This document shows, piece after piece, positions 43,293 through 53,246 of a stretch of DNA of 64,000 nt (within the stretch, counting starts at the first letter, position 1; each line of letters begins with the position of its first letter). Under the pieces are notes generated by a model. That model saw only the letters and a program-made list of their open reading frames with translations, was not told the origin of the DNA and did not search any database. The stretch is from contig CBDCQQ010000005.1 of assembly GCA_965220665.1 (NCBI GenBank), positions 2,108,001 to 2,172,000 on the forward strand, in the 5' to 3' direction. Both the position numbers and the translations under genes were made by a program. This DNA comes from JAJDZL01 sp965220665. Its GTDB lineage: Bacteria; Pseudomonadota; Gammaproteobacteria; Arenicellales; JAJDZL01.

Positions 43293-44531
43293 TTATCGGT
43301 CCTGAAGTGAAGGAGCAGCGAATATTGTCAGCTTCAATTCTTCACCTATTATCTGATAGACAGGTTGTTGTCCGCTCAACTGCTCACTCTCATCATGAAT
43401 TATCCTTACTCCTTCACCACGTCGCTCAAGAAAATAGGATCGATTTACTGTCGTGCCCGTCCTGCCCTCTACTGATAACTCTGACAAGAGTCTTGCCAAC
43501 ATTTCATTTCTCGTTACTTGATTTTCCATCAAATTGTCAACAGTCAGTGTATTTGCAAGTGTCCCTGGGGAAATTATCTCAATCCTATCTGAATACATGA
43601 ACAATCGAATTTTAGATCCGTATATCGAGTAGTCTCTGTGTACCACCGAATTGACAATTGCTTCAAACACGGCTCTCATGCTGTACTGCGGTTTTTCTCG
43701 TCTCCAGCTTTCTTTGTTTGCAGAAACAAAGTTATGCTGCCTGACAAAGTTATAAGCCTGAAGGATTTGTTGGTCCAATGGCCCACGACAGTCAAGCGCG
43801 TTAATCTGATAGTTTGCGTCTCTTTTTTTGCTCCCATAAAAGACTGCCTGTATAAAACTGTTGTAAATGTACTCATCAGGAGTTTGCGTACACATCAATA
43901 TTCCTGAAACGGTAGCGTTAAATTTGTCTTCCGCCTTGACTAAAATCCTTCTTTTTTTTAGTGCCTCCATGCTATCTTCTCTGACGAATCGCATGTACAA
44001 GTCTTTTTGCAGAGTATTTTTGCTTGTATTTGGTACCGCTTGTTCATCGAATGAGATGATTCGTGCTTGGGAGCGGGTTTGTGCGATGCGCAACAGATAT
44101 TCTGGACTCATCTCACTTTTTCGATTGCCTAAGCGGTAGAAATAGCCGTTTGCACTCTTGTGAAGCCACAAACTCCGCGCAACCTGCACATACGCAACAC
44201 ATCGCTTTTCACCAACATTGTTAGGAACATAAACACTGTTTACTTCAAAGTTGACAATCGCAGGTTTAACTGAGTCGCAACAGATTTCAGTAATCCAATC
44301 TACAAAAGCGGAAGTATCGGATGATTCTATTCCGATTATGCGCCGCTCCTTATCCGTAACACCAAAAATGATTGTTCCACCTGACGAATTGGCAAATGCT
44401 GCTAATTCATCGGAAATCCCGTCTCGATGAGGTGTCAGAACCTTTCCATTTTGAATGCTTATTTCCTTCAACTCAGCGTGTGAGCTTTCTCCCATATCAA
44501 TTAATTCAATCACCAGCGAAGCACTGAGCAT
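43293..44531 (-). CDS. AlbA_2/Schlafen-domain putative transcriptional regulator
   Basis: A 412-aa protein. The N-terminal AlbA_2 (Schlafen-type) domain has ELKEISIQNGKVL, then ELAAFANSSGGTIIFGVTD, the family signature. The C-terminal HATPase-like region has AVFEAIVNSVVHRDYSIYG and IRLFMYSDRIEIISPG, as in COG2865 proteins. Typical members are about 450-500 aa, so the C-terminal winged-helix part is shorter here. The roles are transcriptional or nucleic-acid binding; some act in phage defence. No partner gene is adjacent. Confidence 0.78.
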   Translation of the reverse strand: MLSASLVIELIDMGESSHAELKEISIQNGKVLTPHRDGISDELAAFANSSGGTIIFGVTDKERRIIGIESSDTSAFVDWITEICCDSVKPAIVNFEVNSVYVPNNVGEKRCVAYVQVARSLWLHKSANGYFYRLGNRKSEMSPEYLLRIAQTRSQARIISFDEQAVPNTSKNTLQKDLYMRFVREDSMEALKKRRILVKAEDKFNATVSGILMCTQTPDEYIYNSFIQAVFYGSKKRDANYQINALDCRGPLDQQILQAYNFVRQHNFVSANKESWRREKPQYSMRAVFEAIVNSVVHRDYSIYGSKIRLFMYSDRIEIISPGTLANTLTVDNLMENQVTRNEMLARLLSELSVEGRTGTTVNRSYFLERRGEGVRIIHDESEQLSGQQPVYQIIGEELKLTIFAAPSLQDR

Positions 44532-44844
44532 GTTATCCCTCCACGTTTAATGGCTCATGTCTTTGCATTAAGATTACCTACCAACTAGCAAAAGTTTGTA
44601 GCTTGTTGCATGGTTTTCACTTGGATGAAAATCAACAGACTAACAAACTCAGACATCCTGACCCCTTAGCCCGATGATTGTATCAGTCGATCTTATTAAG
44701 GTGTTGAATAATCGTCATAATTTTGTCATTTATCTCCAAATTTGGCTTGCATTTGGATTTGTCTTCTGCTAACATTAATATGTACATAAATAAGGTTTTG
44801 AGCAACACTCCAGGAATCCAGAATGCAACTGAACATCCCAATCA

Positions 44845-44865
44845 CCCCCCCCCCCCCCCCCCCCC
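44845..44865 (+). repeat. Poly-C tract of 21 bases, copy 1
   Basis: An uninterrupted run of 21 C (read as proline codons in the transposase frame) sits between ATG 44823 and the conserved part of the transposase. Copy 2 has 15 C at the matching place. Such tracts are prone to slippage. Confidence 0.9.
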
Positions 44866-45814
44866 GGAAACCACCCCGATCGCAAACGGCTTCTCTGTCA
44901 GCTTCGAAGATGACAAGGTGACCTACTTCTCCAACCTGATGCCGTTCAAAAGCCACGATGCAAACGACGCACAGACGCGCGCCCTGACCGTTGCAGAATT
45001 GCGGGTCGACTGTCGTCTGCCGGCAAACAGAATCACCGAAGCGATGGGCATCTCAAGAGCCATGCTGATGGGACACTGCAAAACCTACCGCAAACATGGC
45101 AGTGCGGGATTTTTCATGCCGCGCAAGGAAAAACGATGCACTGCAATTGATGCCCAGACCAAGTACGAAGCCGAAGCGCTGCTGGCCCAGGGTTTCAGTG
45201 CCAGCAAGACGGCACAGAAGATCGGCATTGCGGTGGCCACGCTGACCTATCACATCCGCGCCGGGCGGATTGCGAAGCACAAGCGGCAGCCGAAACAGCC
45301 TGCGGTTGCTGAGATCGAATCTGCGGCATCTGCAACCGCGTGTGCAGACGAGTCGAAAGCGCTCCAGCGCAGCGCGCGCAATGTGCGCGACCGCAACGCT
45401 TCGATGGGGCGGGCGACAACCGATGTTGTCGGTCGCACGCTGGCGATGACAAGCGGGTCGCCACACGCGGCGGCGCCGAGTTTTGATCAATCGGCTCACA
45501 GTGTTCAAAGAGGCGGCGTGCTCAGTGCTTTGCCGATGTTGATTGCGTAATAAACACTTATCCGAACGCGTAGTAAACACTTATCCGAACGCGGAATAAA
45601 CCTAATCCGAACACGGAATAAACACTTATCCGAACGCGGAATAAACCTAATCCGAACGCGCAGTACGGCTGATCTGCAGGATGCTGGAGGTCGGTTTTTC
45701 GGCGGCGGTTTCTGTCAGTGCAATTTGACTATTGCAGGCGTTTTTCGTATCAATCGCAGTTTTAAGTGGCGATTGAAGTCAGGGAGGCGTCAGATGACGA
45801 GAAGGAGAATTCCG

Positions 45815-47308
45815 ATGAGAAAACATAAACAGATACTCAGGCTGCATCACGAAAACGGCTGGCCGATGCGGCGCATTGCCGAGGTGCTTGATGCGGGTAC
45901 CGCGACGGTTCACAACGTGCTGGCCCAGGCCCGGCGGGCCGGTGTGAGCTGGCCGCAGGCCGAGGGCATGGATGAGGCTGAGCTGATGCGGATTTTATAT
46001 CCGAGGTCCGGGTGCGCCGGGCGCGCCGATGAGGTGGATTATGCCTGGGTGCGCGGTCAGCTGGGTCTGAAGTCGGTGACGTTGAAGCTTTTGTGGCAGG
46101 AGCTTTGCGAACGGCAGGGCTACGCCCACAGCTACGCCTGGTTCTGCCGCTGCTACAATGCATGGGCGAAAGAGGGGCGGCGCTCGATGCGCATGGATCA
46201 TGTGCCGGGCGACATGGCCTATGTGGATTACTCGGGCCTGACTGCTGCGGTTGGCGTGCGCAGGGCGCAGATTTTCGTCGGTGCGCTGGGGGTGTCGCAT
46301 TACACCTATGCGCGTGCGGCGTGGACGCAGGGTCTTGAGGACTGGCTTGCGTGCAACACGCAGATGCTGGAATATTTTGGCGGGGCGCCGAACCTGATCG
46401 TGCCGGACAACCTGAAAAGTGCGGTCAGCAAAGCCTGCCGTTACGATCCGGATGCCAACGGCGTCTACCAGCAGTGGGCGGCACACTACGATGTGGCGGT
46501 GATGCCGGCGCGGCCGTATCGTCCAAAGGACAAGGCGATTGTGGAAAATGCGGTGCAGCAGGTTCAGCGGTGGGTTCTGGCGCCGCTTCGCAATCAGCGC
46601 TTCGAGAGACTTTCGCAGCTGAACCAGGCGGTCCGCGGCCGGATCGAGCAGCTCAACGAGCGGCCGTTTTCGGATCGTCCGGGCAGCCGCCGGGAGATCT
46701 TCGAGTCGGTTGACCGGCCGGCTCTGCGGCCGCTGCCGCTGGCACCGTTTCATGCACTTGACATCAGAACCGCAAAAGTCGGTTGCGACTATCACGTCCA
46801 GTATGCCCGGCACTGGTATTCGGTGCCCCACGAGCTGGTCGGCAAAGCGGTTGAGATCCGCGCCGATGCCGATGTGGTGACGGTGTTTTTCAAGGGCCGG
46901 CAGGTGTGCATGCATGTCAGACAGCCGCAGCATGGGCACTCGACTGTGGATTCGCACATGCCCAGGGCGCATGAGTTCATGCACAAATGGACGGCCGAGC
47001 GCATCGAGGGCTGGGCCGCCGAGGTGGGCGAGGACTGCCGCGCGTTCGTGCAGGCAAGAATCAGCGAGGCGCGGCATGTCCAGCAGGTCAGCCGCAAGGC
47101 GCTGGGGCTGCTGTCGCTGAGCCGCGAATACGACAATGTGCGCCTCAATGCGGCCTGCCGCATCGCCAACCAGCAGGGACTGAGCCGTCTCGCACAGATT
47201 CGGGAGATTCTGACAAATGGCGCCGACCTGCGATGCCAGTCCGCCGAGCTGGATCTGCAGCTGCCGCAGGATCACGAAAACCTGCGCGGCGCAGACCAGT
47301 TCAAGTGA
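45815..47308 (+). CDS. istA: IS21-type transposase IstA, copy 2
   Basis: The 497-aa product is identical to copy 1, with helix-turn-helix MRRIAEVLDAGTATVHNVL and catalytic residues in DMAYVDYSG, VPDNLKSAV and KAIVENAVQQ. ATG 45815 follows GGAG by 7 bp. Seven bases separate the stop from istB. Intact. Confidence 0.92.
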   Translation: MRKHKQILRLHHENGWPMRRIAEVLDAGTATVHNVLAQARRAGVSWPQAEGMDEAELMRILYPRSGCAGRADEVDYAWVRGQLGLKSVTLKLLWQELCERQGYAHSYAWFCRCYNAWAKEGRRSMRMDHVPGDMAYVDYSGLTAAVGVRRAQIFVGALGVSHYTYARAAWTQGLEDWLACNTQMLEYFGGAPNLIVPDNLKSAVSKACRYDPDANGVYQQWAAHYDVAVMPARPYRPKDKAIVENAVQQVQRWVLAPLRNQRFERLSQLNQAVRGRIEQLNERPFSDRPGSRREIFESVDRPALRPLPLAPFHALDIRTAKVGCDYHVQYARHWYSVPHELVGKAVEIRADADVVTVFFKGRQVCMHVRQPQHGHSTVDSHMPRAHEFMHKWTAERIEGWAAEVGEDCRAFVQARISEARHVQQVSRKALGLLSLSREYDNVRLNAACRIANQQGLSRLAQIREILTNGADLRCQSAELDLQLPQDHENLRGADQFK

Positions 47309-47315
47309 GGGGTGC

Positions 47316-48083
47316 ATGATGAACAGACAGGTACTGACCAATCTGAGGAAGCTGTCGCTGGGATCGATGTCGCAGGCGCTGGAACACCAGCTTGAGCAGC
47401 CCGGCACTTATGAGGATCTCGGGTTCACTGAACGGCTGGGTCTGCTGGTCGATCACGAACTGCAGTGCCGACATCAGCGCCGCCTGCAGCGGCTGATCAA
47501 AGGCGCCGGTTTCCGCCTCGCCGCAAGCCTCGACGACATTGACTACCGCGCGTCGCGCGGCCTCAGCCGCCAGCAGATCGCCGAGCTGGGCCATTGCGGC
47601 TGGATCGAAAAAGCCCAGAACCTGCTGATCACCGGACCGTGCGGTTCGGGAAAATCGCATGTGGCCTGCGCACTCGGACGCTCGGCGTGCCTGCTCAATC
47701 ACGACGTGCGCTACCTGCGTCTGCCGTCGCTGCTGTCGCAGTTCGACCAGGCCAGAGCCACCGGTTCGTATCATCAGTTCATCCAGCGCCTCGGCCAGGT
47801 GTCGCTGGTGATCATCGACGACTGGGGCCTGCAGCCGCTGACGGCGGCCGACCGGCGCGACCTGATGGAACTGATGGATGTGCGCTACGGACGCCGCTCG
47901 GTCGCCATGGTCAGCCAGCTGCCGGTCGACAGCTGGCATTCAGCCATCGGCGACCCGACGCTGGCCGATGCCATCTTGGACCGGCTGATTCACAATGCCC
48001 ACCGCATTGCGCTGCAGGGCGAGTCGATGAGAAAACGAAACGCACTGGAACCGGCGGCGACGCATGAGCCAGGCCCCGCATAA
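47316..48083 (+). CDS. istB: IS21-type helper ATPase IstB, copy 2
   Basis: The 255-aa product is identical to copy 1: Walker A TGPCGSGKSH, Walker B LVIIDDWGLQ. It assists IstA in target selection and strand transfer. The gene starts 7 bp after istA. A long stem (centred near 48120-48170) lies between istB and the right terminus. Confidence 0.92.
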   Translation: MMNRQVLTNLRKLSLGSMSQALEHQLEQPGTYEDLGFTERLGLLVDHELQCRHQRRLQRLIKGAGFRLAASLDDIDYRASRGLSRQQIAELGHCGWIEKAQNLLITGPCGSGKSHVACALGRSACLLNHDVRYLRLPSLLSQFDQARATGSYHQFIQRLGQVSLVIIDDWGLQPLTAADRRDLMELMDVRYGRRSVAMVSQLPVDSWHSAIGDPTLADAILDRLIHNAHRIALQGESMRKRNALEPAATHEPGPA

Positions 48084-49865
48084 TAAGTCCATTACCAACC
48101 CTGTGAAAAATTCCCTACGGCAAGTTCAAGCGTGCAGGCACGCTTGCCTACGGGTTTTTTAACAGGGTTGCCAACCGACTTATTTACGCTCCTTGGCATA
48201 TTGAACGCTGATTCTGACTTGACATCGGGAGGTGTTTCATCGTTAAATAAGAGACTGAAAAAGACACTGAGAAAGACACTGCCGGTTCCGAAAACAGGTG
48301 CCGCGTTCAGATAACTGTTTATTCCATGTTCGGATAACTTTATTCGGCGTTCGGATTAAGTAGAATACGCAACAGCTGCGCTATGACGCACCGGGCGAAT
48401 GGGGGCAGATTCTTGGACTTGACCGCTGTCCTGAGGTGAAAACGCTGCGCAGCAAAATCCGTTTGTTCAGCAAAGACTTTGAGCGGGTTTTGCTGTGGCA
48501 GCAGACGCTGTCGAAGCGATGGCTGCTGCAAGACTGTCAATACGATGCGGTGTTGCTGGTTGACGGGCATACGAAAGTCTACAGTGGTCAAGGCAGATTG
48601 GCGAAGAAGTTCATTTCGCGCCAGAAACTGTGTCTGCCTGCGGCTGCGAGTTACTGGGTCAATACGCTTGGTGGCCAGCCACTGCTTTGTCTGCATCAGG
48701 ATTACGATCCCGGGATGGTCAAGGCGCTGGAACACGTTGTGGTCAAAGAACTGCAGGCGATCGGTGCAGTGACTGACGAGGCGCCGGATTTGACCGACAC
48801 TGCCAGCACCGAAGCGCCCTGGGTGACCTTGGTGTTTGATCGCGAGGGATGGAGTCCGAAGATGATGCGCAGACTGGCGCGCAAGGGCATTGCGTGTGTG
48901 AACTGGCACAAGAACTTCAAGGCACCTGCGTGGGACGGTGCGGATTACTGCGAAAGTGTTGTGACGGTCTATGGCCCGGCTCAGAGTCACCAACAGACGG
49001 TGATGCTCGCTGAGAAATCCATCGTGCTGGACAAAGACCTGTCGGTGCGCCAGATCCGGCGCCGGCTCGACAGTGGACGCGAGGTTGCGATTGTCACGAC
49101 CCATCCGACGCTGTCAACTGAACAGGTGGCATCGTTGATGTTTTCGCGCTGGTCGCAGGAGAATTTCTTCAAGTACATGCGCGATCAGTTCAGTGTTGAC
49201 GCATTGACCTCGCATGCATTGGCACCGATGGACGATGACACGGTTGTGGTCAATCCACGCAGGCGCAATCTTGAAAAGCAGGTCAACAAGCTGTGGGGGC
49301 GCATCACGACGATGCGCAATCGAATCGCGAAACTCGCCAAAGATGATGCCAAAGCACACCAGTGTGCGCAACTCGCTGAGCACATTGAGCAGCTTGAAGC
49401 CGAGCATGAGAAGGTGCGCATTGAGAAAAACGCGACCGACAAGCACATCCTTGCTGGACAGCTTGAAGCATCTGAGCGCCTTGAGGTGCTGCCGAAATCA
49501 CAGCGGCTGTTTATCGACATCATTCGCATGATCGCCTATCGGGCGGAAACCCGCATGATTCCGGCTGTCGCCGGTGCACAGGGTAAAAAAACCAATCCGA
49601 GAAAGGCCCTGCAGCGGTTGTTTGATGCCGATGCGAACATTATTCCAGATCACGACAAAGGGCTGCTGAAAGTACAGATTCTTGGCTTGGGCAGCAATTG
49701 CGTAGACCGGGCTCTGATACCCCTGCTTGATGAATTGACAGCGACTGAAACTGTGTATCCCGGAACGAATCTGAAACTCGTTTACGAACTGGCGGCAGAC
49801 TGATTTCAACCCCGCAAATCAGCAATCATGTACAATTCGAAATTGGCTGGGGGTCAGGATGTCTG

Positions 49866-50544
49866 AAACTCTTGAAAGTCATTAATACTGAATTGCTGCA
49901 AAATTTTGCCAAAAATCTCTGAATCGGTCTTCCCGTTTTTTGATCGATACTTGAGTCGCATTAGTCCAACATTTTAAACATCATGCTCAACTGTGTTCTT
50001 GTTCTGATATCGCTGATACTTCGATTTTTGAGTTGATGCTGTATCGACCAACAGCTGAAACTGTTTACTTCTATCTCGGTTAAGTCTGCCGAGCAAGGGT
50101 TTGCAGGTAATTCTAATCGGAATCGGTGAGAGTATCTACTGCTTTGCCCATTATGGCGAGTTGCAAAGCAGTTAAGTGGTTATCGCCCTTATTTGCGACA
50201 CACTGCAGATTGCTTGAGATCCGGTGGTAGGTTATTGCGAATTTGACATTTCGGGAAGTTCAAGAGACCTTTTGCTTTTCACATCCAAAGACCACACTCC
50301 GCAAAGTTGTACAGCAGATATCGGCAGAATGCTGTCGAGCGCTCGATACCCATGTCAAAAGCAGAAAATCAGTGGCACGTTCCGATCTGATGAATTTGCG
50401 GCCGCTTACTGCCCCAGTTCATGTTGCCTGCTATCAATGAGCCTGATGGGTTGAAATCCGCTGACCGCTCTTCAAATTGCACTGCAGAACAAAGCCGAAG
50501 ATAATCCTCATCAACAGAAAATAGAAGGCACTCACTGCTAGGCT
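49866..50544. other. 679-bp spacer between the two large-transposase elements
   Basis: This segment begins with the AAACT duplication of copy 1 and ends with AGGCT, the duplication of copy 2. Two short plus-strand frames near 50224-50454 have no Shine-Dalgarno or recognisable motif. It may be degraded host or element DNA; I cannot name a gene. Confidence 0.4.
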
Positions 50545-50617
50545 CAGACATCCTGACCCCTTAGCCCGATGATTGTATCAGTCGATCTTATTAAGGTGTT
50601 GAATAATCGTCATAATT

Positions 50618-52975
50618 TTGTCATTTATCTCCAAATTTGGCTTGCATTTGGATTTGTCTTCTGCTAACATTAATATGTACATAAATAAGGTTTTGAGCAA
50701 CACTCCAGGAATCCAGAATGCAACTGAACATCCCAATCACCCCCCCCCCCCCCCGGAAACCACCCCGATCGCAAACGGCTTCTCTGTCAGCTTCGAAGAT
50801 GACAAGGTGACCTACTTCTCCAACCTGATGCCGTTCAAAAGCCACGATGCAAACGACGCACAGACGCGCGCCCTGACCGTTGCAGAATTGCGGGTCGACT
50901 GTCGTCTGCCGGCAAACAGAATCACCGAAGCGATGGGCATCTCAAGAGCCATGCTGATGGGACACTGCAAAACCTACCGCAAACATGGCAGTGCGGGATT
51001 TTTCATGCCGCGCAAGGAAAAACGATGCACTGCAATTGATGCCCAGACCAAGTACGAAGCCGAAGCGCTGCTGGCCCAGGGTTTCAGTGCCAGCAAGACG
51101 GCACAGAAGATCGGCATTGCGGTGGCCACGCTGACCTATCACATCCGCGCCGGGCGGATTGCGAAGCACAAGCGGCAGCCGAAACAGCCTGCGGTTGCTG
51201 AGATCGAATCTGCGGCATCTGCAACCGCGTGTGCAGACGAGTCGAAAGCGCTCCAGCGCAGCGCGCGCAATGTGCGCGACCGCAACGCTTCGATGGGGCG
51301 GGCGACAACCGATGTTGTCGGTCGCACGCTGGCGATGACAAGCGGGTCGCCACACGCGGCGGCGCCGAGTTTTGATCAATCGGCTCACAGTGTTCAAAGA
51401 GGCGGCGTGCTCAGTGCTTTGCCGATGTTGATTGAACAGGGCATCGATACCGCACCGATACAATTGCCCAACGGCTATTACAGTGCGCAGTCGTTGTTAA
51501 CGTTTCTGGCATTGATCGCGATGGCACGGGTATCGAATCCGGAACAGCTGCGCTATGACGCACCGGGCGAATGGGGGCAGATTCTTGGACTTGACCGCTG
51601 TCCTGAGGTGAAAACGCTGCGCAGCAAAATCCGTTTGTTCAGCAAAGACTTTGAGCGGGTTTTGCTGTGGCAGCAGACGCTGTCGAAGCGATGGCTGCTG
51701 CAAGACTGTCAATACGATGCGGTGTTGCTGGTTGACGGGCATACGAAAGTCTACAGTGGTCAAGGCAGATTGGCGAAGAAGTTCATTTCGCGCCAGAAAC
51801 TGTGTCTGCCTGCGGCTGCGAGTTACTGGGTCAATACGCTTGGTGGCCAGCCACTGCTTTGTCTGCATCAGGATTACGATCCCGGGATGGTCAAGGCGCT
51901 GGAACACGTTGTGGTCAAAGAACTGCAGGCGATCGGTGCAGTGACTGACGAGGCGCCGGATTTGACCGACACTGCCAGCACCGAAGCGCCCTGGGTGACC
52001 TTGGTGTTTGATCGCGAGGGATGGAGTCCGAAGATGATGCGCAGACTGGCGCGCAAGGGCATTGCGTGTGTGAACTGGCACAAGAACTTCAAGGCACCTG
52101 CGTGGGACGGTGCGGATTACTGCGAAAGTGTTGTGACGGTCTATGGCCCGGCTCAGAGTCACCAACAGACGGTGATGCTCGCTGAGAAATCCATCGTGCT
52201 GGACAAAGACCTGTCGGTGCGCCAGATCCGGCGCCGGCTCGACAGTGGACGCGAGGTTGCGATTGTCACGACCCATCCGACGCTGTCAACTGAACAGGTG
52301 GCATCGTTGATGTTTTCGCGCTGGTCGCAGGAGAATTTCTTCAAGTACATGCGCGATCAGTTCAGTGTTGACGCATTGACCTCGCATGCATTGGCACCGA
52401 TGGACGATGACACGGTTGTGGTCAATCCACGCAGGCGCAATCTTGAAAAGCAGGTCAACAAGCTGTGGGGGCGCATCACGACGATGCGCAATCGAATCGC
52501 GAAACTCGCCAAAGATGATGCCAAAGCACACCAGTGTGCGCAACTCGCTGAGCACATTGAGCAGCTTGAAGCCGAGCATGAGAAGGTGCGCATTGAGAAA
52601 AACGCGACCGACAAGCACATCCTTGCTGGACAGCTTGAAGCATCTGAGCGCCTTGAGGTGCTGCCGAAATCACAGCGGCTGTTTATCGACATCATTCGCA
52701 TGATCGCCTATCGGGCGGAAACCCGCATGATTCCGGCTGTCGCCGGTGCACAGGGTAAAAAAACCAATCCGAGAAAGGCCCTGCAGCGGTTGTTTGATGC
52801 CGATGCGAACATTATTCCAGATCACGACAAAGGGCTGCTGAAAGTACAGATTCTTGGCTTGGGCAGCAATTGCGTAGACCGGGCTCTGATACCCCTGCTT
52901 GATGAATTGACAGCGACTGAAACTGTGTATCCCGGAACGAATCTGAAACTCGTTTACGAACTGGCGGCAGACTGA
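50618..52975 (+). CDS. Large DDE transposase (785 aa), copy 2, open frame intact
   Basis: The N-terminal 250 residues carry a helix-turn-helix region (RITEAMGISRAMLMGHC, then SASKTAQKIGIAVATLTYH). The catalytic DDE-type core has D in LLVDGHTKVYSG, D in LVFDREGWSP and E in RWSQENFFKYMRDQF. A C-terminal coiled coil (LAEHIEQLEAEHEKVRIE) follows. The listed frame opens at TTG 50618, without a Shine-Dalgarno. A far better start, ATG 50718 behind AGGA, is out of frame by one base because of the poly-C tract (see findings). The real N terminus is therefore uncertain. Confidence 0.85.
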   Translation: MSFISKFGLHLDLSSANINMYINKVLSNTPGIQNATEHPNHPPPPPETTPIANGFSVSFEDDKVTYFSNLMPFKSHDANDAQTRALTVAELRVDCRLPANRITEAMGISRAMLMGHCKTYRKHGSAGFFMPRKEKRCTAIDAQTKYEAEALLAQGFSASKTAQKIGIAVATLTYHIRAGRIAKHKRQPKQPAVAEIESAASATACADESKALQRSARNVRDRNASMGRATTDVVGRTLAMTSGSPHAAAPSFDQSAHSVQRGGVLSALPMLIEQGIDTAPIQLPNGYYSAQSLLTFLALIAMARVSNPEQLRYDAPGEWGQILGLDRCPEVKTLRSKIRLFSKDFERVLLWQQTLSKRWLLQDCQYDAVLLVDGHTKVYSGQGRLAKKFISRQKLCLPAAASYWVNTLGGQPLLCLHQDYDPGMVKALEHVVVKELQAIGAVTDEAPDLTDTASTEAPWVTLVFDREGWSPKMMRRLARKGIACVNWHKNFKAPAWDGADYCESVVTVYGPAQSHQQTVMLAEKSIVLDKDLSVRQIRRRLDSGREVAIVTTHPTLSTEQVASLMFSRWSQENFFKYMRDQFSVDALTSHALAPMDDDTVVVNPRRRNLEKQVNKLWGRITTMRNRIAKLAKDDAKAHQCAQLAEHIEQLEAEHEKVRIEKNATDKHILAGQLEASERLEVLPKSQRLFIDIIRMIAYRAETRMIPAVAGAQGKKTNPRKALQRLFDADANIIPDHDKGLLKVQILGLGSNCVDRALIPLLDELTATETVYPGTNLKLVYELAAD
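50740..50754 (+). repeat. Poly-C tract of 15 bases, copy 2
   Basis: A run of 15 C follows ATG 50718 and separates it from the conserved transposase region. Fifteen is 0 modulo 3, whereas 1 modulo 3 would be needed to join the ATG 50718 frame to the transposase frame. Confidence 0.9.
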
Positions 52976-53246
52976 TTTCAACCCCGCAAATCAGCAATCA
53001 TGTACAATTCGAAATTGGCTGGGGGTCAGGATGTCTGAGGCTACTTGCTCAATCCGTCTGGGTCGTTGTAAAAAGGTAACTACTCAGGTATGTGATTGAG
53101 TGATTATACGAGTGGACTCGACGGTTTGTCGGCTGACGGATATTGATATGTATCCCATGCGACGTGTTTGAGCAACCCAGTTAGCATAGAGGCCAGATAT
53201 TTCAGTCGAAGCGATGCGCTTTGACTGTCATACATCGTGTGATGCT

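Larger units (their letters stand above)
45544..48371 (+). mobile_element. IS21-family insertion sequence, copy 2 (2,828 bp)
   Basis: The same TGCGTA...TACGCA termini and length as copy 1, in the opposite orientation, with identical istA and istB products. Instead of a target duplication, the flanking transposase gene lacks 111 bp at the junction (copy 2 positions 51433-51543), showing that a deletion accompanied or followed insertion. Confidence 0.92.
44723..49803 (+). pseudogene. Large DDE transposase, copy 1, split by an IS21-type element
   Basis: The N-terminal part (44723-45543) and C-terminal part (48372-49803) correspond to the 785-aa transposase of copy 2, but 37 codons are missing where the IS21-type element entered. 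The N-terminal reading frame stops at 45550 inside the IS. The poly-C tract near its start has 21 C here against 15 in copy 2, two extra proline codons. All three acidic residues lie in the C-terminal fragment, which could still be read from 48436. Confidence 0.88.
44650..49865 (+). mobile_element. Large-transposase insertion sequence, copy 1, disrupted
   Basis: The element begins CAGACATCCTGACCCC and ends with its perfect 16-bp complement. It is flanked by AAACT at 44645-44649 and 49866-49870, a 5-bp target duplication. It is 5,216 bp: a 2,493-bp element minus 111 bp, plus 6 extra C, plus the 2,828-bp IS21-type element at 45544-48371. The arithmetic matches the intact copy 2 exactly. Confidence 0.9.
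50545..53037 (+). mobile_element. Large-transposase insertion sequence, copy 2, intact (2,493 bp)
   Basis: Perfect 16-bp terminal inverted repeats (CAGACATCCTGACCCC and complement) and a 5-bp target duplication, AGGCT, at 50540-50544 and 53038-53042. It contains one transposase gene of 785 codons. Family placement is uncertain: the size, 5-bp duplication and protein do not match a family I can name with confidence. Confidence 0.92.

Noticed and set aside
49866..50544. Possible transposase fragment between the two large IS copies
   Set aside because: Short segments on the minus strand look transposase-like but are frame-shifted and too weak to assign.
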